A DNA stretch of 64,000 nucleotides from Rhododendron vialii (GCF_030253575.1 NC_080569.1:702001-766000), one strand, 5' to 3'. Shown: positions 23,838-37,300, numbered from the stretch's first letter. Notes: a model not told the origin generated them from the sequence alone. Program-made: numbers and translations.

Positions 23838-24207
23838 GGGGGTGTTCGGACAAATAAGTCAAAATGGCTTATTTTTTGTTCTTATTCAAATTTTTTTCGT
23901 ATCACTTGGCTTATTGTCATTTTTTTGGGGATTATTGCATCCTCACGACAAGAGGAATCTAAAAAGTAAAAATTTTTGACCGAAATCCAATTTTTTTTGA
24001 ATAAAGACGAAAGTAAATCAATAAGCCAATTTTTTCGTCTTTATTCAAAAAAAATTGGATTTCGGTCAAAAAATTTTACTTTTTAGATTCCTCTTGTCGT
24101 GAGGATGCAATAATCCCCAAAAAAATGACAATAAGCCAAGTGATACGAAAAAAAATTGAGTAAGGACAAAAAAAAAGCCACTGTGGCTTATTTGTCCGAA
24201 CGGGCCC
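23838..24207. mobile_element. Tourist-like (PIF/Harbinger) MITE, 370 bp, TAA duplication
   Basis: Near-perfect hairpin with ends GGGGGTGTTCGGACAAATAAG and the inverse, flanked by TAA (23835-23837, 24208-24210). The arms share TCTAAAAAGTAAAA and GAATAAAGAC with the element at 23094-23441. Confidence 0.82.
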
Positions 24208-24234
24208 TAATTTCGGTATTCTAAAGTTAACACC

Positions 24235-24352
24235 GAACAAACATGCGGTAGCTTCAAAGTTTAAATAGCACCTCAGGATTAGTTTCGAACCTGAAATTTT
24301 ACAGGAGCGCAAGCAAAGTAACCAGCTCCTAAACCTCAAGCATTGACCACCC
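24235..24352 (-). mobile_element. SINE-like tRNA-derived sequence
   Basis: The minus strand has A-box-like TGGTCAATGCTTGAGG and a consensus B box GGTTCGAAAC about 45 bp further. Confidence 0.5.
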
Positions 24353-26255
24353 TCATCATCATTTTAACACACGCACGATCTCTCTCTAGCTCTCTGAGAC
24401 ACAGACAACTGGGTGTGGAATTAACTAACTTCATGATTGAGGGCCAAAGAGGGTGTAGTGGACTTTATATATCATTCAAGAGAAAACCAGCTCACATAGG
24501 CCCTGATGAAAAGCAGTAGTTTGTTGTGCCAGATTGCTTTTGTTATAGATCTTGGGAAAGCAAAACTGGAGTATTAATTTAGGATCAAGCAATTTCATGT
24601 GTCAAAGTTTGTTTCTTTTGTTTCTGCAACTAGCATTATTCTATAAATTTTGGGTTCTTTTTTCAGGGCAACTGATTTAGGGTTCAATAAATTATTCTCT
24701 AAGGATTGGGTACCCATTAAATTTATTTCATTCATAGTTAAAACCATAATCTGTATACATTAAATGTAATAAGAAATTTTTTTCACTCCTGAATATAAAC
24801 AAACGTCTGTTCGGCTATACATATTATGGACACCTTCCCGAGAAAACCTAAAAACCATACATACATCTCGGTACAAAATAGACTATAAAGTGGGCTATGC
24901 CCGCCTTATCCTGAATCTCTCACATTTTTTTGTTTTTGTTTTTCTAAGAAACTTTCAGCGAACATAAGAATCGAAGATTAAAACGAAATGTATTCACTCA
25001 AAACTTTCTTAATTTTAATCATCGGATAGGCTATCATTCCTATAATTGGCTGATGGGAAGGCCAATACTCTCGGACCCACAAAAAAAAAAAAGGGTGCCC
25101 TATATATGCAAACAGCATGGAGATCGGGAACTTTGCAGCACTTTGAAGCAAGAGTTATAGAAATCAGTGATCAAGATTTCAGTGAGGCCTGCTGACTGTC
25201 CCAGGATATATATATGTTGCCGTAGCAGAGATTTGGAACGAAAATGTACTGAATGATAATGGCAAATTTCCAGTTTTCTTTAAATATTTGAAATGGTAAT
25301 CTGTTGGCTTTGCAAAAACCGTATATGATTATGATTTCACCGTCCAAATACCTGACCTGACCTGACCTGACCTCTCTTGCAAGCGAAGCTACCGTACACT
25401 CACAGGAAAAGGTGCTTTCCATATATTCAACAATTAGACTTTAGAGGCCGGCATCTTCTTCTGTCAGTGGGGAGGACTTTTTTGGTATGATACTTTTCTT
25501 TGTAGCTAGGATATATGGACATTTTTAAGTAATTTTAATCTTCGAATTTTGGTAACTTAAGTTTGGAATTCCATTCAAAATTGTTGGCTGGACAAATTTC
25601 TAGTTGTGCATGTTAAATTGCTAATTACTTGAGCTCGGCTCGATTATTGGTTCAATTTCACGAACCATAAACTTGAATCGACTGGAATCTTTGAAAGGTT
25701 TACAAATGAATTTATGCAAACAAAATATACCTTTTGAACTACTTAAAAAAATATTGCTATTGAATTTTTTTGAATGAATTTGTGTAAGGCAATTTCTTCC
25801 TAATGGATCGTCATCTTTAGACGGACTGATATATTAATCTACAAACAAGAAAATACAATCTTCTGATTTCTCTCCTTAACTTATACTATAGGGTGAGATT
25901 GAGAATTCCTACTAGAATAAGGCCAAGATATAATCTATACATGCACTTTCCTAATCTCTTATCTCTTATCAAATGGAGACCGGCCTAATCAAAGGAGGAT
26001 CACAAGAAAATCATACTTACCTTAATTATTGGTCCCTGAGAAAACTAGTACTCTTTCAATTAAGAAGGAATTATACTCAGAGTTGGTTGGATAAGAAATG
26101 TGGGGTAATTGACTTGAGGATCAATTATAAGAGGTTGAATTACAAGCGAGGTGAAAGCTAGGTTTGTTTGTGCTAATAAAGCTTGACAAAATTATCAGAA
26201 ATATTAGGTTTGAGTTGATGTTTCTTCTTTACAGCTTTACTTAATTACTACTATA
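24353..26255. other. Gene-free intergenic stretch
   Basis: AT-rich, with a short (CCTGA)n run at 25353-25374. I see no conserved coding exon, element end or RNA gene. Confidence 0.55.
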
Positions 26256-26345
26256 TTCAACAGAGTGGGGCTCGAACCCAACTTGATAAATAAAAAGACA
26301 AGCCATAAGGTGATTGACAACTGGGCAATCCCATGAGCTCAAATT
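26256..26345 (-). mobile_element. SINE-like fragment
   Basis: On the minus strand an A-box-like TTGCCCAGTTGTCAATCACC is followed by a consensus B box GGGTTCGAGCCC. The rest is too diverged to delimit. Confidence 0.45.
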
Positions 26346-27404
26346 TTATTTATTTTATATTTATGTAAGTCGCTAACTAAATAGTACGGAGTATGCAATT
26401 TCAGCCGATTGACATTTCTGTTGAGGGCCTTGAGGCCAAAAGCTAAATTTGAAAGTTGTTGCAGGTGCATCTTCGATCTACCTGGATTTTGGAGATCTTC
26501 AGTTTAATGGATAAGATTGCAACACATTATTCAAACAGTAATATTACAGTGATAATATTATGTTTCGCATTTTACGTATACGATCAAAAAAAACTAGCGG
26601 AATTCATGTCGAACCAATGGTATCAACCATTGCAAGTTTACCAGGCAATTATCCTGACTAATTTTGAAAAAGTATTCACTAGTTCGATATCCAATTGTTA
26701 CAGCCACACATTTACTTTGGGTCTCATATATGCTTAGTGGTAGTAGGTATAGGTCTCACAATGTTGGCGATATATGAAGAGAACCACTGAATAATTTTCA
26801 GTCTGATATTCACATCTCTGTGAGTTACAAAAACATTCTTTTAATTCAAAGAAACTCTAGCTAGCTTTAATTCATCACTATGAGGCTTTAAATCAATCTC
26901 ATAAACAAAGTTGACTCAGTTTTTTACTCTTCGATCCCTTTGTAATCTTAAATTCGAAAACTCCATCGATCTCGTGCAGTAAATATGAGGCTACATACAC
27001 ATTTGTTGCTTGAACCAATTGTACATTTTGACCTGCTTACAACATGGGTAATCCCAACCAAATTTTAAAATCTTTGAATTTTTTTTTTGCTATCAAATTG
27101 CATTCCCACCACCCGAAAAAAAGACATTGCTAAAAATAGTGAAAACAACGACATTATTTTCCAAGAGGTCACAAGTTTGTATCCCACGAAGACTAAATAT
27201 CACAAACCTAGAATCCAATGGAAGCTTGTCCGATCGTTAATTTCAAAACCCTAGAGATAGTCGAGGTGCGCACAGCGTGCCGAACATCTGTTTATAAAAA
27301 ATAAAATAAAAAGAAGAAACAACATTATCACATAGAGATGCCAATAATAAAAGCGGTATTCTTACATCATCTCTCTGCCAAAAAAACGCACCACAGATCA
27401 CAAC

Positions 27405-27412
27405 TATAAATA
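27405..27412 (+). promoter_or_regulatory. TATA box of the beta-xylosidase gene
   Basis: TATAAATA, 113 bp upstream of the start codon, implying a leader of about 80 bp. Confidence 0.65.
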
Positions 27413-27517
27413 GACGGACACACAATCAAACACTTAAATATCGCCATTCCCTAGCTAGCTGAAAGCCTCAAACCATAGGGAAGAGAAATACATTCTTTTA
27501 TTTTTCATTTTTCAAAC

Positions 27518-30500
27518 ATGACTCGCTCCATTTCTCTTCCCTTTCCCCCCTCTCTCCTCCTCCTCCTCCTCGTCCTCGTCTTATCAGCCGCCACTCGGCC
27601 ACCCTTCGCATGTGACCCCGGAGAAAAGACGACGAAGGACTTCCCATTTTGCCGGGAATCTCTACCGGTGGCGGAGAGAGTGAGGGACTTCATCGGACGG
27701 CTGACATTGCAGGAGAAGCTTAAGCTGCTAGGGAACACCGCGGCGGCCGTGCCGCGGCTGGGGATCAAAGGGTACGAATGGTGGTCGGAGGCTCTTCACG
27801 GGGTTTCCAATGTAGGTCCCGGGACTAAGTTCGGCGGGGAGTTTCCTGGGGCCACTAGCTTCCCTCAAGTGATAACCACCGCAGCCTCTTTCAACGCGTC
27901 GTTGTGGGAACAAATCGGACGGGTAAGGTTTATCCATCTCATTGACAAGAATTGTTGACAGTTTTGGCGATTTGAAAGTTATATATATTCGGTTTTTAAT
28001 GAGAAAAAAGTTTTGTTCCCGGTTGAGATGTTAGTTTTTACGAATCAAAGAGTCTTTTTCTACCCCCTCGATCAAAATTATCTTAAAGCCTTTGTTTCCT
28101 GTTGCTCTTTCTATTGTATTTCATTTTTTCCTTGTGAAAATTTATCATTTTCGATAAAGGTGTAGAAATAAAATGTGAGATGTAACGGGCTCCGCTCTGA
28201 TACTATGTAAGAATTTTATGTTCATCTCAAAACCAATTGATAATGAGTGGAGAGGTCCCAAATGTTATTAAGTGATCACTCATTCCACTCCCAAGTAATG
28301 TGGGATTCATTTCCTTAATATCTTCCCTCACGTGCAGTCACGTTTGAAGACTATCACGTGTGGCCACTTTTTGGGTCCTATCATCGTGTAACATTTTTGC
28401 TCGTCTGTCATCGCGGGGTGTGGATTGTGAATTTTATAAAATGTGGGGTGGACCGGGCCCCGCTTTGATACCATGTGGAAACTTTATATCAATCTCATAA
28501 TCAATTGGCAATGAGTGGAGAGATCCCAAATGTTATTAAGTGATCACCAATTTTACTCTCAAGCAATGCGAGACTCGATTTCCTTAACAAAAGAAACAAA
28601 AAAAAAATGTCAGACCGCTTTTCTACTATCTCTCCTAAAATCAATTAGTGTTAGCGAAGGTTTCAATTAAGTCTTTTGTGGCATTCAACATTGAACCCGC
28701 AAGTCTTTTTTTAAAGCGGTCGCATGGAGTGTTATTGTGTAACCAAATCTATAGAGTTACCCCGGGCCCAACAATCCCTTCCTTATGATGACTCCCCCAC
28801 GACTCGAACCCATGATATCCTGGCTCTGATACCACTTGTCGGACCGTTTTTCTACCATCTCTCCTAAAATCAATTGGTGTTAACGAATGTTTCAATTAAG
28901 TCTTTTATGGCATTCGACATCGCATCCGCAAGTCTTTTTTTAGAGCGAAAACAGAGAGTGACATTATGTAACCAAATCTATGGGGCACTCTGGACCCAAC
29001 AAAAGAAAAGAGAGCCAAGGTACCTTTTTCTTTTCACTAGTTTATTACTATAAGTTGCTTTGTCGTATTTGGGCTTTATCCATTTAGAATTTACAATGAG
29101 GAAAAGCAGTGTTGGATGCTGACATTGCAAATTAAAAGAGAGAGTTAACGCTGTGGCCCAGAGGGCCAAAAAAACAAGATATCATGTCTTTTTAATGAAT
29201 ACGATAAGATTTGTTTTTTATTTGTAGATTCATGTAGAAATATGAGAATTGCGTATACAATTGATGGATACTTCAAAAGAAACATTGTACATTGTTCAAT
29301 TTGAGAAATAAATACTGGCCACCTCGTATGAAAAATTCTGGTTTTGTCTCTTTATCTAAGTAGGGTTGTGGTGCGCATGGCATGTAGGTGGCGTCGGACG
29401 AGGCAAGAGCGATGTACAACGGAGGGATGGCGGGACTGACGTATTGGAGCCCAAACGTGAACATATTCCGAGACCCGAGGTGGGGGCGGGGACAGGAGAC
29501 TCCCGGTGAAGATCCGGTGTTAGCCGGTGAGTACGCGGCAAGGTACGTGAGGGGGCTACAGGGAAACGACGACGGTGAGGGTGAGCGGTTGAAGGTGGCA
29601 GCTTGTTGCAAGCACTACACGGCTTACGACCTCGATAACTGGAGCGGGGTCGATCGTTTCCACTTTAATGCTCAGGTACGTCGCAATCACTACTGTTACG
29701 TCGACAGACATCACACGTGATCTCTCTGATCGTTCTTTCCTGATCGTTCATCACATTTAGGCAGGCTACACTATATGTACGGTTAGGATCGGGAGCCTAT
29801 TTTTGTCTTGGCTCTTTAGCACTAATTTGGAAGGTATTGCATTGCATGGGATTCTGGGGTAATAAAACTGTCTGTAGGTTGGATGTTTCTCTGCAGCGCT
29901 CTGCTTCCCGTGAGGTGAGATTGTAGGGAGGGAGGGTGAAATTGTACAGTAGTCCCGGACTATTGTCACATTATATTTCGGATCACTTTACAATTATACA
30001 TTCATGTGAGATCTGCTACTAAGTGTATATGAATCTCATTGGAACATGCGGTTGTAAAGTAGTCCGGAGTACCACGTAGCAGTACTCCCAAACTATTAAA
30101 TAATTACTCAGAGGGAGGAGACAAATTCGTCTTTTGCGGTAGTACGTGTTTGCATTACTACTCCGTGGATTCACAGCTTACCATCTCAGCATCAAATTAA
30201 CAAAGAATAATTATTTGGGATCCATGGCTTTTAATTTGTGTAGGTATTTTAGGGGACAAATTGACACGTATTGTGTTGGGAATGGTGTTGAAGCATTGCT
30301 CCAAGAATACTCAATAATCTCTGATTGATCATGTGCTTTTGGGTTATTAGATACATACAAATGTTTGGCCACAAAAGTCGTATTTGTATAGTTCGCTGAA
30401 ATTTTGTGCTTCCCTAAGAAATTAACAGATTTTTACTTTTCCATAGTGTTTGAGATAGTATTATATTTTTCTGAAAATAGTTTAAAATAGCAAATTATGT

Positions 30501-33485
30501 ACTTAAATGTAACTTGCAAAAATTACCTTGTCTACTTCGATATCTTGAATTCAAACCACCATTTGCTCATTTTTACGAGTTACTATTCCGATATGTGATA
30601 TCTTCCTGAAAATGTTCCCCAAAATGCCAATTCGGCCTCTCATATATTTCATAGTGTACGTTTTACTTCCTCTGCATCTCTGGCTTCTACTCCTTTGTTT
30701 CTTTCCCCTTGTTTAATTTCTAGCTCCATGATCTGATCTGATCTGATCTGATCTGTTCTGTTTATGATCTCTGTCTGTCTCTCTCAGGTAAGCAAACAAG
30801 ATATGGAAGATACATTTGACGTACCTTTTAGAGAGTGCGTGCTACATGGGAAGGTGGCGAGTGTTATGTGCTCTTACAATCAAGTCAATGGCATTCCCAC
30901 CTGTGCTAATCCTAAACTCCTCCGCCACACAATTCGTGGCAATTGGCGCCTCAACGGGTAATTTCATTAATTTACACTTCTAATAATTAACTCAATTTCA
31001 TGACATCTTTACTGTCACGTCCTTCATTCTTCATGAATTAATCGAACAAATTTGGTGTATTTCACTCATCTTGTTTATTCAATCAGACAGAGAGCACAGC
31101 ACAGCACTAGTGTTGTTTGATTTGTGATCAACAAGCTAGACTTATTAAGATCATCTATCTGTACTTAGCAGCATCACTAGTAATGTTTGGTAATCACATA
31201 AAACTATTTCTGATTTTACCCATAGGTACATCGTCTCGGACTGTGACTCGGTTGGAGTTCTCTATGATAATCAACACTACACGTCAACACCCGAAGAAGC
31301 AGCTGCTTCTGCAATTAAAGCAGGTTTAATCTTCTTATCTCATAAGTTTACAATATACTCCATCTGTTTGATATTGTTGAAAAAAACAGCTCCACCTAAT
31401 TTATTTTTCTCCAAAATTCTTTACCCTCAGGTTTGGATTTGGATTGTGGGCCATTTCTTGGGGTACACACAGGGGAAGCCATAAAGAGAGGGATTTTGAG
31501 AGAAGCTGACGTTGACGGGGCATTAGTTAATACAGTTACAATCCAAATGAGACTGGGCATGTTTGACGGAGAGCCGTCGGCCCAACGATTTGGGAATTTG
31601 GGTCCCGGAGATGTGTGCACCCCTGCTCACAAAGAGCTTGCACTTGAAGCCGCTAGGCAAGGCATTGTTCTTCTTAAGAACCGCAAAGCTTCTCTTCCTC
31701 TCTCCCCTCACCGCCACCAAACTGTTGCTGTTATCGGACCCAATTCAGATGTTACCGTCACTATGATCGGAAATTATGCCGGTAAGTCTTGTTTTCTTCG
31801 TTCCATGCTTGGTTGCACGATTTCTGTTATGATGTGAAAGCATGCTAAGGTAGGATTGTAGTAAATAATCTCTAGGCTTCGTTTGTGGTAGTACCCTTCA
31901 CATATTCGCGCTTTTTCCTCCAAGGCTTTTTTCCCTCAATTCCTTCCATAAATCCAGACACTGCCACAGTGTGTACTAGAAATTTAAGACATAATCACAC
32001 CATTACCTTAGGTTAGAGACTTAGAGGCTTCCATTGGATAAAGAAGAGTCAAGAGCATTATACTATAAACACGTAAACACCATCAACTTATATATTACAT
32101 TATAATTAACCCCAAGGGTTGGTCGATTGGGAGCATATCCGTAAGTAAGGCGCTTGTCACCTCCAACTCGTAATTTTGGCACTTACCGCCAGCCAAATAC
32201 AATAACTTTGGCCCACTGAAGTTTAGTGGAATTATTTGAGGTGCACGCTTTAAATTCCAATTAAATGCAGACTCCATCCAAAAATATTGGAGTATTATTG
32301 CGGAAAATTCTTCACAATCTTTATGTTTTCGACTTGTAAATCATGCTCTTGCTTTGGTTTTGGGCACATAGGTGTTGCCTGTGACTACACAAGTCCGGTA
32401 CAAGGAATAGGAAGATACGTAAAAACAATACACCAACAAGGGTGCATTGACGTGGCTTGCACCAGCGACCAGCTATTTGGTGCAGCCATTGAAGCCTCAC
32501 GTCAAGCCGATGCGACGGTACTGATCATGGGACTGGACCAGTCCATTGAGGCAGAGTTCAAAGACAGGGCCGGGCTTCTACTACCAGGACGTCAACAAGA
32601 ACTTGTATCCAAAGTTGCCATGGCCTCCAAGGGCCCAACCGTATTGGTCTTGATGAGTGGGGGCCCAATAGACGTGTCGTTTGCCAAGAATGATCGACAC
32701 GTGGCAGGCATCATTTGGGCTGGATACCCCGGCCAAGCTGGAGGATCTGCCATTGCTGATGTCCTATTCGGAACGCATAGTCCAGGTACAAAGGTAGAGT
32801 CTTTTAATGTTGCCAATGACATGGTACTTTACAGGATACTAACACAGGGAAAACTTTCGTGAATATTACAGGAGGAAAGTTGCCAATGACATGGTACCCA
32901 CAAGACTACCTCTCCAAGCTGCCCATGACAAAAATGGACATGCGATCCAACCCGTCAAAATCCTATCCAGGCCGGACATACCGATTCTACAATGGTCCAG
33001 TAGTGTACCCATTTGGTCACGGCATGAGCTACTCAAAATTTGTTCACACCATCGCCGCCGCTCCGACCATCGTCGCAATTCCACTTGCCGGCCGGCACCG
33101 AGGATCTCATAACACCACCACCGTCTCTGCAGGCAGGGCAATAAGAGTAACACACACCAAATGCAACCGACTCTCTATCAGCCTGCACATAGACGTGAGG
33201 AATACGGGATCCAGAGATGGTTCCCACACGTTGCTCGTCTTCTCAACCCCGCCTGGGGCTGGACACTGGGCCCCGCACAAGCAGTTGGTCGCGTTTAAGA
33301 AAGTTCAAGTGCGCGCTGGGAGTCAAGAGCGAGTTGATGTCAACATTCATGTGTGCAAGTACTTGAGTGTTGTGGATAGATCTGGAATTAGGAGAATTAC
33401 TATGGGTGAACATAGTCTTCACATTGGTGATATCAGGCACTCTATCTCCCTTCAAGCAGCTAATCTGGGGATAATCAAATCATGA
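27518..33485 (+). CDS. BXL: Beta-D-xylosidase / alpha-L-arabinofuranosidase, GH3, 779 aa
   Basis: Seven exons with GT-AG introns and consistent phases: 27518-27922, 29388-29675, 30788-30957, 31226-31323, 31431-31781, 32372-32785, 32872-33485 (2,340 bp). A signal peptide (residues 1 to about 26, Leu-rich) directs it to the cell wall. The GH3 N-terminal barrel includes [50 protein letters not shown] and the nucleophile motif YIVSDCDSV (Asp293 by my count). The second domain has [15 protein letters not shown] and a [10 protein letters not shown] stretch; a C-terminal fibronectin-III-like domain follows. The length and motifs match the Arabidopsis BXL1/BXL2 group, which removes xylose or arabinose from xylans and pectic arabinans during wall remodelling. 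Intron 1 (1.46 kb) contains TRIM-like elements. Intron 6 is only 86 bp, and its retention would truncate the protein. No internal stop or frame break is present. Which BXL paralogue it is was not settled. Confidence 0.95.
28206..28589 (-). mobile_element. TRIM-like retroelement with 115-bp terminal repeats, in BXL intron 1
   Basis: Direct repeats 28206-28320 and 28474-28589 share CCAAATGTTATTAAGTGATCAC and the flanks, begin TGT and end CCTTAAYA. On the minus strand the repeat is followed by TGGTATCAAAGC (28473 downwards), a one-mismatch form of the Met-initiator tRNA primer site TGGTATCAGAGC. The interior is about 153 bp and non-coding. A further GCTCTGATACTA at 28194-28205 next to the left repeat suggests a tandem or nested third unit. 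Confidence 0.65.
28608..29001 (-). mobile_element. TRIM retroelement with 165-bp LTRs, in BXL intron 1
   Basis: LTRs 28608-28773 and 28837-29001 are about 90% identical by eye, starting TGTTGGG and ending CCGACA on the minus strand. The interior is only 63 bp. It holds a perfect Met-tRNA primer site TGGTATCAGAGC two bases after the minus-strand 5' LTR, and a purine-rich tract AAGGAAGGGA before the other LTR. There is no coding capacity, as expected of terminal-repeat retrotransposons in miniature. The flanks are A-rich, so the target duplication is unclear. Confidence 0.82.
29944..30106. mobile_element. Foldback MITE, family D copy 2, in BXL intron 2
   Basis: The ends AGTCCCGGACTATTG and inverted ATAGTTTGGGAGTAC, with internal TCTGCTACTAAGTGTATATGAATCTC, resemble the element at 22606-22781. 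Confidence 0.55.
30730..30757. repeat. (TGATC)n repeat in BXL intron 2
   Basis: Five tandem ATCTG/GATCT pentamers, about 30 bp before the exon 3 acceptor. Confidence 0.85.
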
Positions 33486-34326
33486 ATTCCCCACCAGAAA
33501 GATCCATCCAGCTTGCTTTGTCTATCCCATTCTTGCTTTCCAAATCCACTCTTATTTTATGGGGTTACTGAAGTGGCAACCCAACTGATTCTTACTATAG
33601 CTAATTCGCAAATGTTATTTCTTTGAAAGTGATTTTTTGTTTTTTTTGTTTTTGTTTCTCTTTCATTCTTCCCTTGTTATTTACATAGGACTAGATTCAG
33701 TCATTTTTATTTTTTCGGTATGTAGTATGTACTTTCATTATCTAAATAATTATCAGATTGGTTTTGAATTTTACAAGAGACTCAAGAGATGTTTTCTGGG
33801 TCTTCGGGGAATAGCCCCACATTTCCCCATTAAAATTTTCTAGTCCAAGATCCCCTCTTTCTCCATCTAAAGCTTAATCTCTTTGGAACTTGGGGAAAGA
33901 AGTGGAAAAGAAGAGAACATAATTAAGAAGAAAATGAGAGGGAAAGTTAAAGAGGAAATGGAGGAAAAGTTGAGTTGGATATAAAGTTTCTTCATGAAGT
34001 AAGCCTCTCTCTCTCAAACTTGATTGGAGTACTTAATTCTGTTTGTCGAAGTGATTTGCTGGTTTATTTGTTTTAATCAGGAATGTACTTTTCTGGTATC
34101 GAGAGGGTGGTTCTGGTCATATCGACATTATTATGTGATTATGGAAGTCACGTAGCTCTTTTCTTTTAATTACTTAAACAGGGACAGAGACCGTGTTTCT
34201 GACCTTGCAATGGCCAATTTGCACTTGTGTCAGGATATATAACAAACTAATGCATTGACAGTGTTTTTGCGTTTTCACTTTTTCTCACGAGTGCTTTAGG
34301 TGTCTTCCGTTTCTTGTTCTGTTTAG
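33486..34326. other. Intergenic stretch between BXL and the RUNKEL pseudogene
   Basis: No polyadenylation signal stands out. I searched for the kinase N-terminus (Gly loop and ATP-binding Lys) expected here and did not find it. Confidence 0.55.
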
Positions 34327-37300
34327 GATTCTTCACTCTTTAGATGACCCAAATGCAATGAAGTTTTATTCCTGGTAAAGCCCCAAACTGTTCAAAAAGA
34401 TTCAATCCTACATCAGTTTGTTAGTTTGTCCAGAAGTTGGCATTCTATTCGGTCATTAATCCTAGTCTGAATGTACTATGGGCCTATGGCCCTTTGTGGG
34501 ACTTCAGTTTAATTGATCTCTTTCTGTCTCTCTGTCCATGTATATATACAATTACTAGGTATGAAACTTCTGCGCACCTGTGGTTGGTTTTGGAATGTTG
34601 TGTTGGAGGCGATCTCATGTCATTGTTACAGCAGTTACCAAATTCTTTGGTTTTGATAACGTGTTTCAATCCATCAATGGTGCTATAGTTGATGAAGATT
34701 TCATTTATACATGAGTTTAAACTTAAGCACTAGATAGCAAGAACATGAGTGTCTCTTGTTGGTGATTGACACAAAAAGATGATAACATTTCGCACTAAAA
34801 CATCCAAAAACTCATTATCCCCATACTGGTCCATCCAATTTAGGGTAACTGGTAACGGCAGGGCTAAACTTAGCATATAATTGGGAATATAGGGGTTGCA
34901 ACATTTCTTCATGCTTTTATTTGTTATTGATCCCTTTTTCGTTGAAGCGGTACTTTGTATTCAGTATTACGTTCATGCAAGTGCATCAGGGGTTGTTCCT
35001 TCTCATTTGTTCATGGTAAAACATCACTTTCAAGAGTTTCTTGGTAAGTGGTAACTATGCTTCAAAACAAAAAAGTATCGAGATAATGGTCACCCTGCAG
35101 TTGGTAGACTAATATATCTGGTGGATGTTTAGTGTTTACAAGTGGAAAATCAACTAAATTATTTGGGTTGCAGGATAAGAAGCTTTCAGAAGATTCAATA
35201 CATGATATCGCTCATGACCTGGTCAGAGCTTTGCAGTAAGGAAATTTATAATCGCTGTTTCATCTTTTTTTGTCCCTGATGGATTTGGTGATCATAGATA
35301 TATTTGATCTATGGTTGCATTGGCATTTTTGCCAGGTTTTTGTGGCTTGAAATCCTCAAAAACTTTGTTAGATGAAAACGGATGCACAAAGGTGTTCATG
35401 GTCAAGATATTCTATTTTGTGAGTACCTCTGTTAGTCTGTTACTGTTAGATATGTCTCTAACCTCCTCTGTATCATATGTATTGCAGCTATGTGATTTTG
35501 GATTGGCAAGAAAGCTGAAGGATATAACTAAGACTCCTTTTTGTTGGTAGGTTCTTCCAACAATTGTCCTTTTCATGCTTGCTACTAATTTGGCTAGTAT
35601 GTCACTATTAGTTGGACTACAGAATAGTTTTTCCTTTCTCAAAATTGTACCACAACTCTATCTACTCATTCATTTACCCTCTTGATGCATTTATTCGGTT
35701 GCCACACACGGAAGGTACCCCCGTTTACTACATGGCTCCTGAATTGTTTCAGGATGGAGGCATCCATTCTTATGCTTCTGATTTTGGGACCTTTGGTTGT
35801 GTGCTATACGAGTGCTATGCTGGGAACCCACCCTTTTTGGGAAAAGGATCGACTTTTTCATCACTTCCAGGTACTCCCAGCCGTCCCTTTTTCAATCTTA
35901 TCAATTCTCTCCTAGTAAAAGATCCAGCTGAAAGAATACAGTGGACCGAACTCTATGGACGTGCCTTTTGGAGAACAAAATTTACTGCACTGCCTTTACC
36001 TCCTCATCCTGCTTTCACCAATATGATAGAGCTTCCGCCTAAACCGTATATCTCAGGATGCAATGGCAACAACCCTCCCCAAAACAAAACCACAACTAGA
36101 TATCGTGGAAAAGATTCAAAAGGAGGTTCCAAGCAGCATGAGAATTGTAATCCGGGACCAAGAGGTTATTACACACCACTTAAGGGTACATCCAATGGCC
36201 GGAAGACACTATCAAAGGCTTCAGGCAAAGTTGTTGAGGAGGAGAAGAAAGATCCATTAAGCAATGCTCATGGTGTGAATCTTTTATGGCTCTCAAGATT
36301 AGCAAATTCAAACTTACAAAGAAAAAAAGAGAAGGAGAACAACAGGAGGCCATTGCCAACTGACTTAGAAAATGAAGCCGATGTGAATATTGAAGACACT
36401 GATATGGAACTCGATTTTAATGAGAACATGGAGGATGAGTCACATGGTTATCCTGACGGGTCTGATAATCCGGCTTGTGCTAGAAAAAATGTCAACTCCA
36501 AATCACCGCCAGGGAGTGTTAGAACAGATTGACAGTAACACTAACCAAGTGGATACAGCAATTGTTAATATTCATCTCTAAGATGACACAAGAGCCCATG
36601 ATCTGGAACTATCTTCAGATCATGATAAAATGGGTGCCACTCCATGCAATGTTAGCCCTCAACTCAAAGTTCGAAGGGCTAAAGAAGTTCAGGGGGTGCC
36701 CTAGACTTTGATAATCTGAGATCATCCAATGACCTCTCCCAACTCCCAAGTGCTTTGGCATCCATCTGATCTCTCAGTAAAACCTGTGGAGCCCAGCAGA
36801 AAGGCTGATAAAGCATCAATCCCTTGTCTCCTCTTTGATACACTGCCAGTGTCAGATTTTGTGAAGATGCCTTTGGATCAGTTGGAGGCAGTTTCTAATA
36901 GGATTGTGGCATTCTTAGATGGGAAAACTACTAATGGTGAGAAGCAGAATGTGAGCACTCCTGTTGGTGAGAAGCAGAATGTGATCAGATAACTCGAAAT
37001 GTTAAGTAGTAAGGCTGTTGCTGCAAAGATTTTGACCAACGGGCTGATTATGCAGGTGCTTTTCAAAATGTTGCGACAGTCCAAGGCTTCAGCTTTGCGT
37101 GTTCAACTTGCTTCACTGATTGGATTGTCGATTCGACATTCTACTTTTATAAATAAGAATTTGGAAAATTCTGGACTTTAAGGTTCACTGATTGATGGTC
37201 TCAGGGACAAACAAGAAAAAATGAGGAAGTTTTCTATAGCTGCTTTGGGCCAGTTACTGTTTTATACATCCACTCGTAATGAGCACAATGAGGATTGCAA

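Noticed and set aside
27505..29611. Minus-strand ORFs opposite BXL exons
   Set aside because: Shadow frames of GC-rich exons.
32095..32290. A possible SINE in BXL intron 5
   Set aside because: GGGTTGGTCGATTGGGAGC resembles an A box, but no acceptable B box follows at the usual distance.
34437..34688. An 83-codon ORF with VLECCVGGDLM
   Set aside because: Only the second half is a RUNKEL exon. The start lies in intron sequence, so it is part of the pseudogene, not a gene.
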